Positions 25,501-43,850 of a DNA stretch of 64,000 bases are shown piece after piece. The DNA is from Artocarpus heterophyllus. Lineage: Eukaryota; Streptophyta; Magnoliopsida; Rosales; Moraceae. Position 1 is the first letter of the stretch, and every line of letters starts with the position of its first letter. The stretch is taken from positions 10,522,340 to 10,586,339 of the forward strand of contig CM046335.1 of NCBI GenBank assembly GCA_025403435.1, given 5' to 3'. A program made the translations under genes and the position numbers. Under the pieces are notes generated by a model. That model saw only the letters and a program-made list of their open reading frames with translations. It did no database searches and was not told the DNA's origin.

Positions 25501-28500
25501 GTCGGAAATTCCCTCTGAAGATAAGCAGAGGGAGTCTGATGTGCGTGCAAAGAGCATATCTGTAATCAATGGTACATCAAAGGAGCGACCAGGTGGTAAG
25601 AAAGTTGATAGGCCATCAATGTCAGAGGCAGTCCCTTTAACGGCTACAAGTTCACGAACTGGAAATGGACTTCTTTCTGAGGCAGCTACACCCACAACGG
25701 CTCCTGTTTTGATAAAAGAAAACTGGGTTTTGTGTGACAAGTGTCAGAAATGGAGGCTTCTTCCACTTGGTACAAATCTTGACCATCTACCGGAGAAGTG
25801 GGTGTGTAGCATGCTCAACTGGCTGTAAGTTTCCTTTTTAGAATTTCTTTTCCCTCTAATTGCTCTTAACATAATATAGGGTGTTTGGGAGAATAGTTCC
25901 AACTCTACAGTTTGAACCGCACACTATAACATGTGAGAGTTTTACATTGTTTGCGGTTTGTGCTCTAAAGTTTAAACCATTCTCCCAAACACCCTAATAA
26001 TATTGGAACCAGAAATTTGGAAGGCTGTACTGTATAACTGCTTATTGGTATAACTTGTAACGATTGTTGATGGTTGATTCCTCTTTCTCTCCCTCTCTCT
26101 CTCAAGTTTGATCTTTTTATAAAATTGTAGGCCTGGAATGAATCGATGTAGTTTTACTGAGGAGGAAACAACGAAGGCTCTTATTGCACTGTACCAACCT
26201 GCTGCTCCCGAGAATCAAACCAATCTTCAGAGTAATTCCGGTGGGATTTTCGGTGAAGCCACATTGACTAATTTTAGGCACCCTGACCAAAATCTGCGTA
26301 ATCTCAGTGGAAAGAAGAAACATGGATCAAAAGTGTTGTCAAATGCAACAAATAAAGAAAGTCCCACTCAGTTGTCAAACTCTATGAAGAGAAGCGTGCA
26401 AGCATCAGCAAAGAGTAGAAGCTTGAACGATGTGAACAATTCTCCTCTGGTGAATGAACCTGATTTTCAGCAACTAAGCAAGTCTAATGACTTCACGCTG
26501 GAAAATAAACATAAGTACAAAGAAAAGTACAAAGTAGTTGAGCCCCATGCTTTTGGAGGTAGTTTGTTTGATCCAGATTCTTTTGTTCCTGTGGAACTCC
26601 TTAATTCAATAAAGTATTTTAACTTGTGGTATTTCTTTAGGTGATACCAAGAATTCAAAGATGAAAAGCAGAAGAGATTCTGATCAAGATTCCTCTAAAC
26701 CTTCCAAAAAAATCAAGAATGAGGCTAAGAATATTATTGATGATGATTGGACATCAGACCACAGCGGGGCAGTTGGAAAGGTGGGTCCTAGCTCAAGTGG
26801 TGGTTTTCCAACGTCTTCAGCAGGAAAGCATGGAACAAAATACTCTGACCGCTCTTTTTCGAAGGACTCAAAGTTCGATACAAAGGACAAGTTACAAGTT
26901 TCCATTTTGAAATCAAAAGATGGAGTTTCATTAGACGGCGTCTCCTTAAACCTAAGGAATACTGAAACTAGAGAGAATGTGAAGAAACGGAAGACAAAGG
27001 AACTTCAGAATGGCTCCTACCCTGGTACAGAAAGACATCTCCCTAATAGTATGCCTTTTGTGAAGGAGGAGATTAGCGATAATGACTACAGGAAGGAAAA
27101 GAAGCCAAGAACATCTAGATTGGAGGGAAAAGAGTCCAGTACAAGCAACGGCAGCAGTAGAGGAGACAAAAAACGTAGTCATTTAAAGAATCAGCACAAT
27201 TTGGATGGCATGGATTCATCGAAAAGGGATTTGGGATCTATGCAGGCTTCTTTAGCTGCCACTTCAAGTTCTTCCAAAGTTTCTGGTTCACATAAAACTA
27301 AGTCCAGCTTTCAGGAGGTGAAAGGCTCACCAGTAGAATCAGTGTCATCATCACCTATGAGAATTTCAAATCCAGACAAGTTTACATCAGCCAGTAGGGA
27401 TGTCTTGCCAAAAGATGAACTTCAGCATGTTGGGCATTTTGCAATAAGTAGTCCAAAAAGGAGCTCTGATGGTGAAGATTTGGGTGGGAGTGATCATACT
27501 CATGCAGGAAGGACGGACATGTCCAATGCGGCTGATCATGGATTTCTTGAGTTGTCAGCGCAAGATTATCAGGAAAAGGGTTTTAAACACACATCAAGTA
27601 ATAAAGCTACAAAACAGGTCGTGCCTTCTGATATTGCAAACCACCAATTAATGAATGGTGCTTTGGATAATCCAGGACAAGATACTCAACATCCTACTAA
27701 ACCGCTTGCTGAAAGTCACTTTGGTGATGAAGAACAAAATGAATCCAGTTATCGTGCAAATGGGTCTCGCCCAAGGAAATCTGCAAAGGGGTTGGACAAG
27801 AGTAGGAGCTTTAAATCAGATTCTGATGCAGTTCAGGTGAAAAGTTCTAGTGTTGGTGAACTGCATACTTGCTCGCCTTCTGATGACTTAAAATCAAGGG
27901 ATGGTAAAAAGAAGTTGCATGAGAAGCATGGTGTAAAGTCTGAGGAGATTGAGGAGAAAGTTTCCAGTAGAAAAGATGTTACAGGAAAAATGTCGAGTGA
28001 GAGTTGTAAGAGAGAAAGTCGGCCAAATCTTCGAGAGCCTGATGGTGTAGATCAAAAAGTAGATGCAATTTGCCAAAAAGACTCTACGTTGACTCCAAAA
28101 CAGAATTTTTTGCCAGAGAGCGATGGTGAGAGGTCTTCAAAGAGGTTGGCTCCTGACAAGACTGATCAAGTGGAAACAGTCTCTAGTGGGGAGAGGTCAG
28201 TACTCTTACCACCCTCTGGAGGACCTCAGAGTGGTAGCGCTGAATCGTTGTTCCCGGCCAGGCACAGGGTCCCACAAAGGAAATGGAGCAGAAACTTCGC
28301 AAGTTGATGCCTCTGAAGGAGACAATGGGATCAAAGTGCAAAAACATATTAGAAAGGCTGATAATCAGAATAGATCTCAGCAGATCAGTTCAAGGCATCC
28401 TACTAAAAATGGACATAGGGCCAGGGATATAGAGGTCCCAAGTCCGCTTCGAAAAGATTTGCCCAGCCATGCTGCTACCAATGCTTTGAAAGAAGCAAAA

Positions 28501-30294
28501 GATCTAAAACACATGGCTGATCGTCTCAAGGTTCTATTTCTTTATTTTTTTATCTTTTAATATAGATATTGATGTTTTCCTTTGTCTTAATTCTTTGCAA
28601 TATCAACTCTTTTGGCAGAGCTCTGGGTCAAATCATGACAGAACAGGACTCTACTTTCAAGCAGCCCTCAAGTTTCTTCACGGAGCATCTTTGTTGGAAT
28701 CTGGTTGCGTCGAGAGTACCAACCACAATGATATGGTTCGGTCACGACAAACCTACAGTGAAACTGCTAAATTATGCGAGTAAGTTTGAATATATGCTGC
28801 CCTCCGAGTCTGTGGTTTATGCAGTAACTTCAGATTTGCAATAGATTTCATGATATTTAGAGTTTGGGAGTTCAAATCACAAGTCATTTTATCTCTTTAG
28901 TTGGTAGTTGCCATCATCCGTGTCTGGAGGCTCCAGAATTTCATACATTTTTATCGGTTTTTTCTGCTTCGAAGTAGTAACTTAAGTAATTCCTTCCGAA
29001 GATGCCATTGAAAATTTGATGCTAATCCACAAAAGACATACCCACCCACCCTACTTTTTTTTCGGTTGTGGAACCCATCTTGACTACACCTCCTTCCACA
29101 CTGGTGATCTTTTTTATTTAGTAAATTTATATCACTGCAAGTCTGCCCTCTGCTTTTGTCTCATCCATTTTTACATTAATAGGTTTTGTGCCCATGAATA
29201 TGAGAAATGCAAAGACATGGCCGCTGCTGCTCTGGCCTACAAATGCATGGAGGTGGCGTACATGAGGGTAATTTATTCTTCACATGCCAGTGCTAGCAGA
29301 GATCGGCATGAGCTGCAGGCTGTTCTCCAAGTGGCTCCTCTTGGTAATTAATACAAGTCATGATCTAGAAATAGCGTGTTTTTCCTTTTTTTTTTTTTTT
29401 TATGGGAGAGGCAGAAAAATTCTCAATAATAATAGCTAGACAATATTTTTAAATCTTTTGTCGCCCCGTTCCTCCAAATGATTTTGTTATTTTGCTTACC
29501 AGTTAATGGGAGCGGGCTTCTTGTAAACCTTATTCTTTTCTTTTTCGTTGATCTAACTTCATTCTTGTTTGTGCATTTTACCAGGTGAATCTCCATCTTC
29601 TTCTGCCTCTGATGTTGATAACTTAAACAACCACTCAACAGTGGACAAGGTTGCCTTACCTAAGGGTGTTAGCTCCCCACTGGTTGCTGCAAACCATGTT
29701 ATTGCTGCCCCAAATCGCCCCAACTTTGTGAGGCTGCTTAGTTTTGTGAGTATACAAACTTTTGCTGGGAGCTTTAACTTGTTATCTATCATCATTTTGC
29801 TTGTTATAGGAATACCATGGAAAAGAAAATCGGGACTAAATTTGATAGATATCACACTTTCACGAATTGGGCATCCTAAAGTTTTGCATCTCTTTCCTTC
29901 GCATTTTCATGAGGAAGCACGTGATTATTGTTTACTGTGTCCTACATGTTCGTCCAGCTATAGTTTATCCTGTAGTTTACATATTGATCACAGAACAAGA
30001 TTTGACTTATATAGCAATAAAATTCTGGCCACATTATGTAATTACTGCATAATTATTATGGTTGACTTACATGCAAATCATAATTAAATGTATCGACAGG
30101 CACAGGATGTAAATTTTGCTATGGAAGCATCAAGAAAATCACGGAATGCTTTTGCGGCTGCGAATGTAAACAAGGCAGAGGCCAAAAACGGGGAGGGTAT
30201 CTCTTCCATTAAAACGGCCCTTGATTTTAATTTCCAGGATGTTGATGGATTACTACGTTTGGTACGGCTTGCCATGGAGGCTATTAGCCGTTGA
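22518..30294 (+). CDS. CW-type zinc-finger protein (large nuclear protein), with a single-base frameshift in exon 7
   Basis: Eleven coding exons: 22518-22694, 23535-23607, 23715-23842, 24019-24420, 24515-25824, 26131-26558, 26641-28530, 28619-28779, 29183-29343, 29585-29745, 30100-30294. The start MISVGSSGRD matches what I recall for the plant family. Conserved blocks are LEEGEA, DPDVALSYIDEKLQDVLGHF, the CW finger (about residues 663-710: VLCDKCQKWRLLP, then WVC and NRC as ligands, split by intron 5), a long Ser/Lys-rich middle, and a conserved C-terminal domain (AAAALAYKCMEVAYMRV). CW domains read methylated H3K4, so a chromatin role is inferred. Exon lengths sum to 5086 nt, one more than a multiple of three. 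The extra base lies near 28233-28236: as read, the frame stops at 28305-28307 (1394 aa); with one base fewer it runs to 1694 aa. Exons 8-11 look under normal constraint, so a sequencing error or very recent mutation is likely. Confidence 0.9.
25877..25996. mobile_element. 120-bp MITE in intron 5 of the CW gene
   Basis: Ends are TAGGGTGTTTGGGAGAATAG and its near-perfect complement (about 20 bp), flanked by direct ATAATA at 25871-25876 and 25997-26002. The interior contains TGTGAGAGTTTTACATTGT, the complement of a word shared with the elements at 51879-52113 and 7385-7470. It lies within the intron away from the splice sites. The superfamily is not certain: the TIR looks Harbinger- or hAT-like, but the 6-bp duplication is atypical. 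Confidence 0.8.
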
Positions 30295-30639
30295 AGACTC
30301 CAAGTGGTTGTGGAATATTATTTTCAACTCCAGGTTGCAAGATAGATTGGTGAAGCCTTGAGGATGTGATAAGAGGCTGACCTGATATGTCTGCTCAGTT
30401 ACTGGATACTTTGTTTGGGCACTGTTTGCGGCAAAGGCTTAATTTATCTGTCCATTTTCATAAGTTTTTGATGATTCTCAAGATTAGCTTTCTGGCATGC
30501 AGTGCACTGCACAGTCCCAAGGTTTTTTCACTTTTTTCTTGGAAGTGTATGCTGTGACTGATTATTCAAGAGAAGATTCTGAGCTCCTCAGGTATGGGCT
30601 GATCTGCCATGTCAAGGAACTGAAGATTTTGTCAATGTA

Positions 30640-30645
30640 AATAAA
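30640..30645 (+). promoter_or_regulatory. Candidate poly(A) signal of the CW gene
   Basis: AATAAA lies about 345 bp after the CW gene stop, followed by a run of A from 30654. It is the best match to a plant near-upstream element in this 3' flank. A second, more distal site further along cannot be excluded. Confidence 0.45.
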
Positions 30646-30659
30646 AGATCCCCAAAAAA

Positions 30660-32241
30660 AAAAAAAAAACGACTTCATTATGGGGTGGTTATCTGTTAAC
30701 CATTACCTGTTCTAGTGGCAACAACCCAACTGGGAGCTGCCTGCTGTGCATAAACTATCTAGCTTTACTTTTTATGGGAGAAATTCGCAGATATGTAAAG
30801 ATGTCAATCTTAGGTGGGCAATTCCTTCCCTACCTCGCCCTCCAAACTACTTCCTATAATTTTATCTTGCTGCTTCGGTAACTATTTTAATCACTTTATA
30901 TATTTTCTTCTGCTGAGTTTATTTTTGTTTGTGTTTATGTGCAGGTTTGTAATCTTCAGTCATATTGCAGTTGAGAAATTATTTTACCTTCATTGTTATT
31001 GATTCAATTTGTTGATAAAGCAACACGAGTATCGGAGGGGAATAATGTTATAGTATGTTTAGCCACCGTTGCAGCTTACAGGTGCTCAAGTTACATACTC
31101 CTCACAGGTCTGTTGGGCTCCAATTACTAAAGCTTATTGTGTTAATTTAATGCATAGCCTTTGCTAACTCGGTTTTTTTCCCCCTCTTGGCAGTTGTGTT
31201 CATGTACATACATCGAGTTTATTGTACCCAAAGCTCAAGCTTCTCTGTCAATGGGAGAGGATTGGGATGATAGATCATCATGTAATAAGCTTCCATCGTT
31301 AATGTCTTAACCTGACAGGTAATGTGAAAATGAAGATTAGGAGTTTTGTAACTGTTGCTTTTTTGTCTTTATGTTTCCTATTGCTGCTGTTATTGTTGTT
31401 GTTGATGTTTTCGTTTAATATTTTGAAGTGGGTTTGTTTGGAGGGTGAATTTTATTAGAGGACTCTTTGGGCGTTATCAATTGATGAACACTGGTCTGTG
31501 ATTGCAGGTTAAAGTTACAAAGGCAGCAAAGCTAGCATGTGATTAGGTGACCTAGTTGTAAATTTTCTTTTTCTTTAACGTTGATTGCGTCTTATTTCTA
31601 CTGTAACAATTCATTAACTGGGATTAATTTTCATCCCTGCCCCCTAATTTTATGCTTCCTCTCTTTAATGTATGTCATATGGCACTAATAATTCATGTTT
31701 CACATAATAAAACGGTGATTTTTTTTAATGGATAAAGCAGTGATATTTTTGTTTCTGCAACTCCTTTTTTTTTTATTTTTTTATTTTTTGCCCCCTGCCA
31801 AGTCTGGTTCAAGGACCAAAATTCATTCGCAGGCTGTGACATCGTTTCATTTAGATTTTTATGCACTATAATCTAGTTGACAGTTCCATCATCCATGTAT
31901 TTTCTATTAATGCAAAAGGACATGTTTTTTTTTTTTGCCTTGAAATGACAACGGTAATCTAGACGACAAACGAGTTATAATTTTACAAGCTGGGCAACAA
32001 TCCTTGCAAAAACAAAGGAGGGGTCATTTTCAACACTAGTCGACGTGTCGTTTACATGCCAAACCTTTAGGAAGTATTCCCTCGCAGACCTCCAAAACCG
32101 AGAATCTAGCCAACAATGTTACCAGTCCAAAATCGCCTCAGTAGCTCACCTATCTCATCACAAAGGGTTACAAGCAGCTTGCAAGTAACTCTTTGCGAGT
32201 CAAATGATTTTAATTATTTTAAAAAAAGCAATAAAAGTGCT
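30660..32241. other. Spacer downstream of the CW gene
   Basis: No coding gene recognised. Some stretches between 31050 and 31560 have near-genic composition and GT/AG words, and could be alternative 3' UTR exons of the CW gene. There is no open frame to support more. Confidence 0.3.
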
Positions 32242-32246
32242 AGAAT

Positions 32247-32584
32247 TGTTATTAATAATCAATTGTGTCTATCCACCAAGAATTAGTATTCAAGATTAGA
32301 TTTGTGTATCTCTTTGATGAAGTAAGCACTAACATTAGTATACATAGTAAAGTCAAATTTGGCTGAGTTACTATAGCAATGGTTGACGGCGATTACTATA
32401 GCCGTCTACAGTATTGTAGCAATTACGATTACTGTAATAGGCACTATAGCACACGAAATTTCCTCATGAATACCCCATTCTTTCACCTATTTTTGGATAT
32501 CTAAAATTAAGGTATTAATGTACTTTCTCTACTTTCTTTCTCAATTCTCTTACTTTACCTTTATAGTTCTTAGTTTTTATAACA
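32247..32584 (+). repeat. 5' LTR of the copia element (338 bp)
   Basis: Pairs with 36199-36528. Shared words include CAATTGTGTCT, TCCACCAAGAAT, ATAGTAAAGTCAAAT, CTATAGCAATGGTTGAC, CACTATA and CTATTTTTGGATAT. A TATA-like CCTCATGAATACCCC region precedes the presumed start site. No clear tRNA primer-binding site follows the LTR. Confidence 0.9.
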
Positions 32585-35500
32585 AGAACAACATTCATAT
32601 TGCTAAATGGAATAAAGTTTTTTCATAAAGGATGCTTTGTTTTCACCAAATTTCAAAATGAATTTGTTGAGTTTTAATGACATATACCTTTATGGATATG
32701 ATACTTAGTCTGAGACTAAAGATAATAGTAAGTATATGTATATTACTAATGAGATTTATAGAAAGTACACATTAGAAAAACTATTAAAGTTTTCCTTGGG
32801 AGTGCATTACACATATTTAAATGTGATTGAATCACATGTGGTAGTTAAGGAAGATCCTCAAATTTTAACTTTTGGTGTGACCGATTGGGTCATCCTGATT
32901 CATCAATGATGTGAAGAATTATTGAAAACTCACATGGACATCCATTGAAGGGCCAGAAGTTCATTCAAATAAATAAAACTTCATGTGCAGCTTGTTTTCT
33001 TAGAAAGTCAATTTTGAAACCATCACCAGTTAAAATTAATAGTGAGTCACCTATGTTTCTTGAATGTATTCAAAGTGATATATGTAGGCCTATTCACCCA
33101 CCATGTGGGCCATTCATATATTATATGGTATTGATAGATGCCTTTGGCAGATGGTCACATGTTTGCTTATTATCAACGTGTAATGTGGCATTTGCAAGAT
33201 TCCTTGCCCAAATAATCAGGTTAAGAGCATAATTTTCTAACTATACAATAAAGAAAGTTAAACTTGATAATACTAGTGAATTTACATCCTAAGATTTTAA
33301 TGATTATTGTATGTCAGCTGGGATTATTATTGAGCATCATCTTGCTCATGGACATACATAAAATGGTTTGGTTGAATCATTGATTAAGCGCCTCCAACTT
33401 ATTGCTAGACTATTAATAATGAGAACAAAGCTTTCTACTTCTGTATGCAGTCCTACATGCTATGGCATTAATTTGCATTAGGCCAAGTGCTTATCATAAA
33501 TACTCCCCAGTACAACTAGCATTTGGTCAAGAACCAAATATTTCTCATCTAAGGATTTTTAGTTGTACGGTATATGTACCAACTACTTCAAGACAATGCA
33601 CAAAGATGGGTCCTTAAAGAAGACTGGAAATATATATCGGGGGGAGATAAGAAACAATTGGAAGAGGAAATTACATGGTGTGAACCATCTCTATTGCATT
33701 TTGATCCTTACACAAAACAGTGTGCGTTAGAAGTAAAAAAGATTATGCACTTACAAAACATAGCAAATCAAATACCAAATACATTCACAGGTACAAAATG
33801 AGTGACTAAATCATATATACTAGCTGCTAATTCTCCTAGTCAATTTAAGTCCTAAAGGACAAATTGAAAATTTAGTCACTATGAGTCTATGGCATGCCTA
33901 AAGCGTGGTAGGCCAATCGATTCCAAAGATAAAAATCATTGAAAAAGGAATAGAAGCTAAAAAGCATGATGACCCTAATATGGTGGAATGTGTTTTAGAA
34001 TAAATACAAAATGAGACAAATCAAGAGACTCTTGATGTTGACCAAAACTTGGAAGGTTTAGAAAATCATGAAATCTCTATTGATTATGTAAATATAGGAG
34101 GATTGTGGAATCGAAATAAAATAGAATATATCTATGAAATATTTTCTTACTTAGTGGCATGTGTCATTGAAAGTGAAAATCCTAAACTAAGATCTATTAC
34201 TGAGTGTAAAAAGAGTTACGATTGGGCTAAATAGAAAGACGCTATGCAAACAAAATTAAATTCGCTTAATAAGTTCAAAGTTTTTGAACCTATTGTTCTC
34301 ACACCTAAAGCTGTCAGACCTGTAGGATATAAATGGGCCTTTATACAAAAGCGCAATGAGAAAAACGAGATTGTGAGGTACAAAGCTCGACTTGCTGCAC
34401 AAGTATTTTTGCAAAAACTTAGAATCGATTATGAAGAAATGTATTCTCCAATAATGGATGTAATTACGTTTATATATCTAATCAGCCTAACAGTTTTTGA
34501 AAATTTAGAAATGCATCTTATGGATGTTGTTACAGCTTATTTGTACGGATTACTTGATAGTGATATTTATATGAAAATCCCTAAAGGATTTAAAATGCCT
34601 GAAGCATCGGATTCAAAAAACCTAAAGAAATGTAATCGATCAAGTTACAGAGATCATTGTATAGGTTAAAGCAATCCGGATGCATATGGTATAATTGTTT
34701 AAATGGGTATTTAATAAAGAAAGGGTATGAAAATAATCCTATGTGCCCATGTGTCTTTATTAAGAAAATATCTGGATATTATTGCTGTCTATGTTGATGA
34801 TTTAAATATTATTAAGATTCGTAAAGTAATTCTTGAGACAGTGACATACTTAAAGGAGGAATCTAAAATGAAAGATATTGGAAAAATCAAGTATTATCTT
34901 GGTTTACAAGTTGAGCATTTACAAAGTGAAATACTTTTACATCAATCAAATTATACCAAAAAGGTCTTAAAATGCTTTCATATGGACAAAGCGAATCCTT
35001 TAATATCCTAATGGTAAACAGATCACTCAAAGTGGAAATGGATCCATTCCGTCCTTGTAAAGATAATGAAGAGGTTTTTGGTCCTAAAGTACCATACCTA
35101 AGTACAATTGGAGCTCTTATGTATCTTGCTAATTGTACAAGACTAGATATTGCTTTCTTTGTTAACCTATTAGCAAGATTCAGCTCAGTTCTTACACGGA
35201 GACATTAGAATGGAATTAAGCACATATTTCATTATCTTCTAGGAACAACTGACTTTGGTTTATTTTATCCCAAAGGATCAAAACAATGACTAATTGGTTA
35301 TGCAGATACAGATTATTTATCAGATCCATAAAAAGCTAGGTCTCAGACTAGATATGTATTTATAAGTGGAGGTATTGCAATTTCTTGGCGTTCACAAAAG
35401 CAAACACTGGTTGCTATTTTATCAAATCATGCGAAAGTTATCGCACTCCATGAAGTGAGTCGAGAATGTTTGTGGTTGAGGTCCATGACCCAACATATCC

Positions 35501-35914
35501 AAGTCACTTGCGGTTTACCACTCAATAAGGATCCAATAGTATTGTTTGAAGACAACAACGCATGTATCACTCAAATAAAGGAATGCTACATCAAAAGGGA
35601 CATAACGAAATAGATACCTCCAAAATTCTTCTCATTTACCCAAAAGCTTAAAATGAATAAAGATTTTGATGTGCCATACACTCGCTCAAGTGACAATGTT
35701 GCAGATCTTTTCACAAAGGCACTTCCCACGTCAACTTTTAGACAACATGTACACAATACCGAGATGGGTCATCTGAGAGATTTATAAAGAACAACTAATG
35801 TCAATTTGAGGAGAAGTCTATACCAACAATATTCTTTTTTCCCTTGCTATGGCTTTGTCTCATAGGATTTTTCTAATAAGGTTTTTAACGAGGCAGCATA
35901 GAGCATCTTTACAA

Positions 35915-36272
35915 GAATGATGTACTCTTTTTCCTTTCATTATGGTTTTTATTCCAATGGGTTTTTCCTAGCTAAGTTTTTTAATGAGGCATCATAAATG
36001 GTAGACATCTAACGAGGAGTGTTATGAATAAGCAATTGTGTCTGTCCACCAAGAATCAGTATCTAAGATTAGATCTGTATATCTCTTGCTGAAGAATGAT
36101 GTACTCTTTTTCCTTTCGTTATGGTTTTTATTCCAATGGGTTTTTCTTAGCTAAGGTTTTTAATGAGGCATCATAAATGGTAGACATCTAACAGGGAGTG
36201 TTATGAATAAGCAATTGTGTCTGTCCACTAAGAATCAATATCTAAGATTAGATCTGTATATCTCTTGCTGAA
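35915..36272 (+). repeat. 179-bp tandem duplication across the 3' LTR start
   Basis: Units 35915-36093 and 36094-36272 begin GAATGATGTACTCTTTTTCC and end CTCTTGCTGAA. Each holds the last part of the internal region and the first 74 bp of the LTR, so the LTR start TGTTATGAATAAGC occurs twice (36020 and 36199). Differences between units are few (for example CATTATGG versus CGTTATGG), so the duplication is younger than the insertion. Confidence 0.92.
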
Positions 36273-36528
36273 GTAAGCGTTGACATTAACATAAATAGTA
36301 AAGTCAAATCCGACGAAATTACTATAGCAATGGTTGACCATGATTATTGTAGCAGTCCATGGCATTGTAGCAATTATGACTACTATAGCAGGCACTATAA
36401 CAAACAAAAATTTCCCTATAAATACTCCATCCTCTTATCTATTTTTGGATATATGAAATTAAGAGATTAATGTAATTTTTCTTTCTAATTCTCTTACTTT
36501 GCTTTTATTGTTCTTAGTTTTGATAACA
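36199..36528 (+). repeat. 3' LTR of the copia element (330 bp)
   Basis: Begins TGTTATGAATAAGC after a weak purine tract (ACAGGGAG) and ends TTTTGATAACA before AGAAT. It differs from the 5' LTR by many substitutions and small indels. A 74-bp partial copy of its start lies upstream at 36020-36093 because of the 179-bp tandem duplication. Confidence 0.9.
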
Positions 36529-36587
36529 AGAATGACAATAATAATGTCTTATTGAACCTCTAGTAAGTTTAAAAGTTATTTAAAGTC

Positions 36588-37366
36588 TTTTTTTTTTTTT
36601 TTTTTTTTTTGAGTAGGTCACATTTGTAGGAAGTTATGTCAAGCAGGTCGTGAGTATAACAGGCGAGTTGGGCCACAACTACTTTCCCTCAACTGATTGC
36701 TAGCCTTTTGTTTTTCTTACCCTTGAAAGAAGCAACAGATATGCTTTACTACTTTTCCCCATGCGAAAGAACACAGCTCCCCTTCCTGGGGTGTCTGCCA
36801 AAAATTAAGATGAGATGAGATAGCCGTAGGAGCACCAAAAGCTACTTTGATTCCATTAACCTTCACTTCCTAACCCTTTCTTCCTTGGAATAAATTGTGT
36901 TTGAGAAACACTAGTTAACTAGCTTGATAAATTTGGAACAATAAATTTCGAACTCTTGGGTCCAAAAGTTTTACAAACCTTGACAAGAAACCTATACTCC
37001 ATCGAGTCGCAAGCTTTGTGCATATATATGCATAGACTTTCAATGGAAGCAATTGAAGATCAATTTGTAGGACACATTACACAAACTTATCGGTCTAAAT
37101 TTGTCAAAAGAAGCAGCTCTGACAGAGTTATTGACAAGCAGACTGTCTATAAAGTTTACAGCCTCTAGAGTTGTCCTTGCTGAGAGAAACTTGGGGCAAA
37201 TAGCACCACCTGATCCCAATAGGCCTTGAAAGATGGAGCCTTGAGAAGATACATGATTCAAATAGTAACACCTTATATGAGTAATATTCCAATTTGTTGC
37301 ACGGAAAGACAACAAGAGAAGAGTAAAATTTACTCGACGTACTCTAAAACAAGACAAGGGAAAGGC
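36588..37366 (-). mobile_element. LINE (L1-type) reverse transcriptase remnant with A-tail
   Basis: On the minus strand, FRPISLCNVSYKLI (near 37045-37090) is the hallmark of a plant L1 reverse transcriptase. It is followed almost at once by KACDSMEYRFLVKV (near 36975-37020), the catalytic block A region. About 70-90 residues that normally separate them are missing. Stops are frequent. The plus-strand T-run 36588-36610 would be its poly(A) tail, just after the copia element. The fragment is 5'-truncated, as usual for LINEs. Confidence 0.75.
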
Positions 37367-37624
37367 ATCATTAGGCGCCTATCAACTTATGGCAAATAGA
37401 GAATAAGCATTCCTATAATTTATTTATTTATTTTTTTTCCTGGAGAATTGGAGATAAGGTTTAAGTGCGCAAAAATTGCTTTTAAGTTGAATTGCACTAA
37501 AGTTGACTCCTGTTTCGAAATCCTAGAAATAGTAAAACAGGCTGCACAAACATTTACAGCGAAATCTCTAACTCAGATGAATCTACTAAGCCAATCCCGA
37601 ACTCCATATGTCCATTTTTTTGGA

Positions 37625-43067
<5,443 letters not shown>

Positions 43068-43850
43068 TCTGCAAAATAGTTCTGCCCATACAGAGACCAA
43101 ACTAATTTAAGACAGTTCATGGCCAAATTTTTTTTTTTTTTAAAAAAAAAAACAACAACAAAACAGAGACAGTTCAGTCATAGCAAATTTATAAATCTTA
43201 TAACAAATCTTTATTTCAGTCATAGCATATTACTAATTACTCAACACGTAAGAAAGCCAGTGATCAACAATTATCAGAACAAATATGTAAACGATTAAAG
43301 ACTTCATAAATAAGTTTGCCCTAACTCATTCGTATATTAAAAAAAAAAAAAACACCAAACAAACAAACAAACCCTAACCATGAAAAGAGCTCTAAAAAAA
43401 ATGCGCGACAACAATTACAAGAAGCCTTAGAAGAACAGTGATTTTAGGAAACGCCTATCCTCATCCAGAGATTATTCTCATGATGAAGAACAATGCAAGA
43501 CCCTAGAAATTGAATTAACGCAAATAAAAAAAATGAAATCCATATAAAACAAAAACAAACAATCGAAAATCGCGAGCTTACCCGGGGAAGAAGCAAGAAC
43601 AATGAGAATCAGGAAAAAGAGACCAAGAAATCGAAAAGGCCGGGAGTCAAAGGCCGGGCGTTTGGGAATCTGAAAACGCCAAAGAATTGAAAAGAAAAGA
43701 ATCGACTGATTGCAATGATCACCGACTTCGAGAGCTTCGCTTTTCGCTGAAGCTCCGGAAAATAGCAGATGAAGAAGAAGGAGCAAAGCGGATTCCCGGA
43801 CCTGGAAATCGCGGGAGACCAGAATGGAGAAGGCTGCGAATCAGGTCAGA
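43068..43850 (-). promoter_or_regulatory. CUL1: CUL1 5' leader with a leader intron
   Basis: On the minus strand the ATG is preceded by TTTTGCAG|A, an acceptor. A good donor (CCCCGG|GTAAGCTC) lies near 43580, giving a leader intron of about 510 bp. The upstream part, 43581-43850, is the likely first untranslated exon and core promoter. The transcription start cannot be fixed from sequence alone. Confidence 0.6.

Larger units (their letters stand above)
32247..36528 (+). mobile_element. Old Ty1/copia retrotransposon with both LTRs
   Basis: Both LTRs begin TGTTAT and end ATAACA; direct AGAAT flanks the whole (32242-32246 and 36529-36533). Between them, degenerate pol pieces run in copia order: pre-integrase and integrase (about 32900-33590), reverse transcriptase (RPVGYKWAFIQKR near 34318, YVDDLNIIK near 34790), and RNase H (about 35290-35780, ending DNVADLFTKALPT). 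Many stops and shifts break the frames. Gag and protease are essentially missing, so the element could not have moved by itself in this form. Strong divergence between the LTRs marks it as old. Confidence 0.93.
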
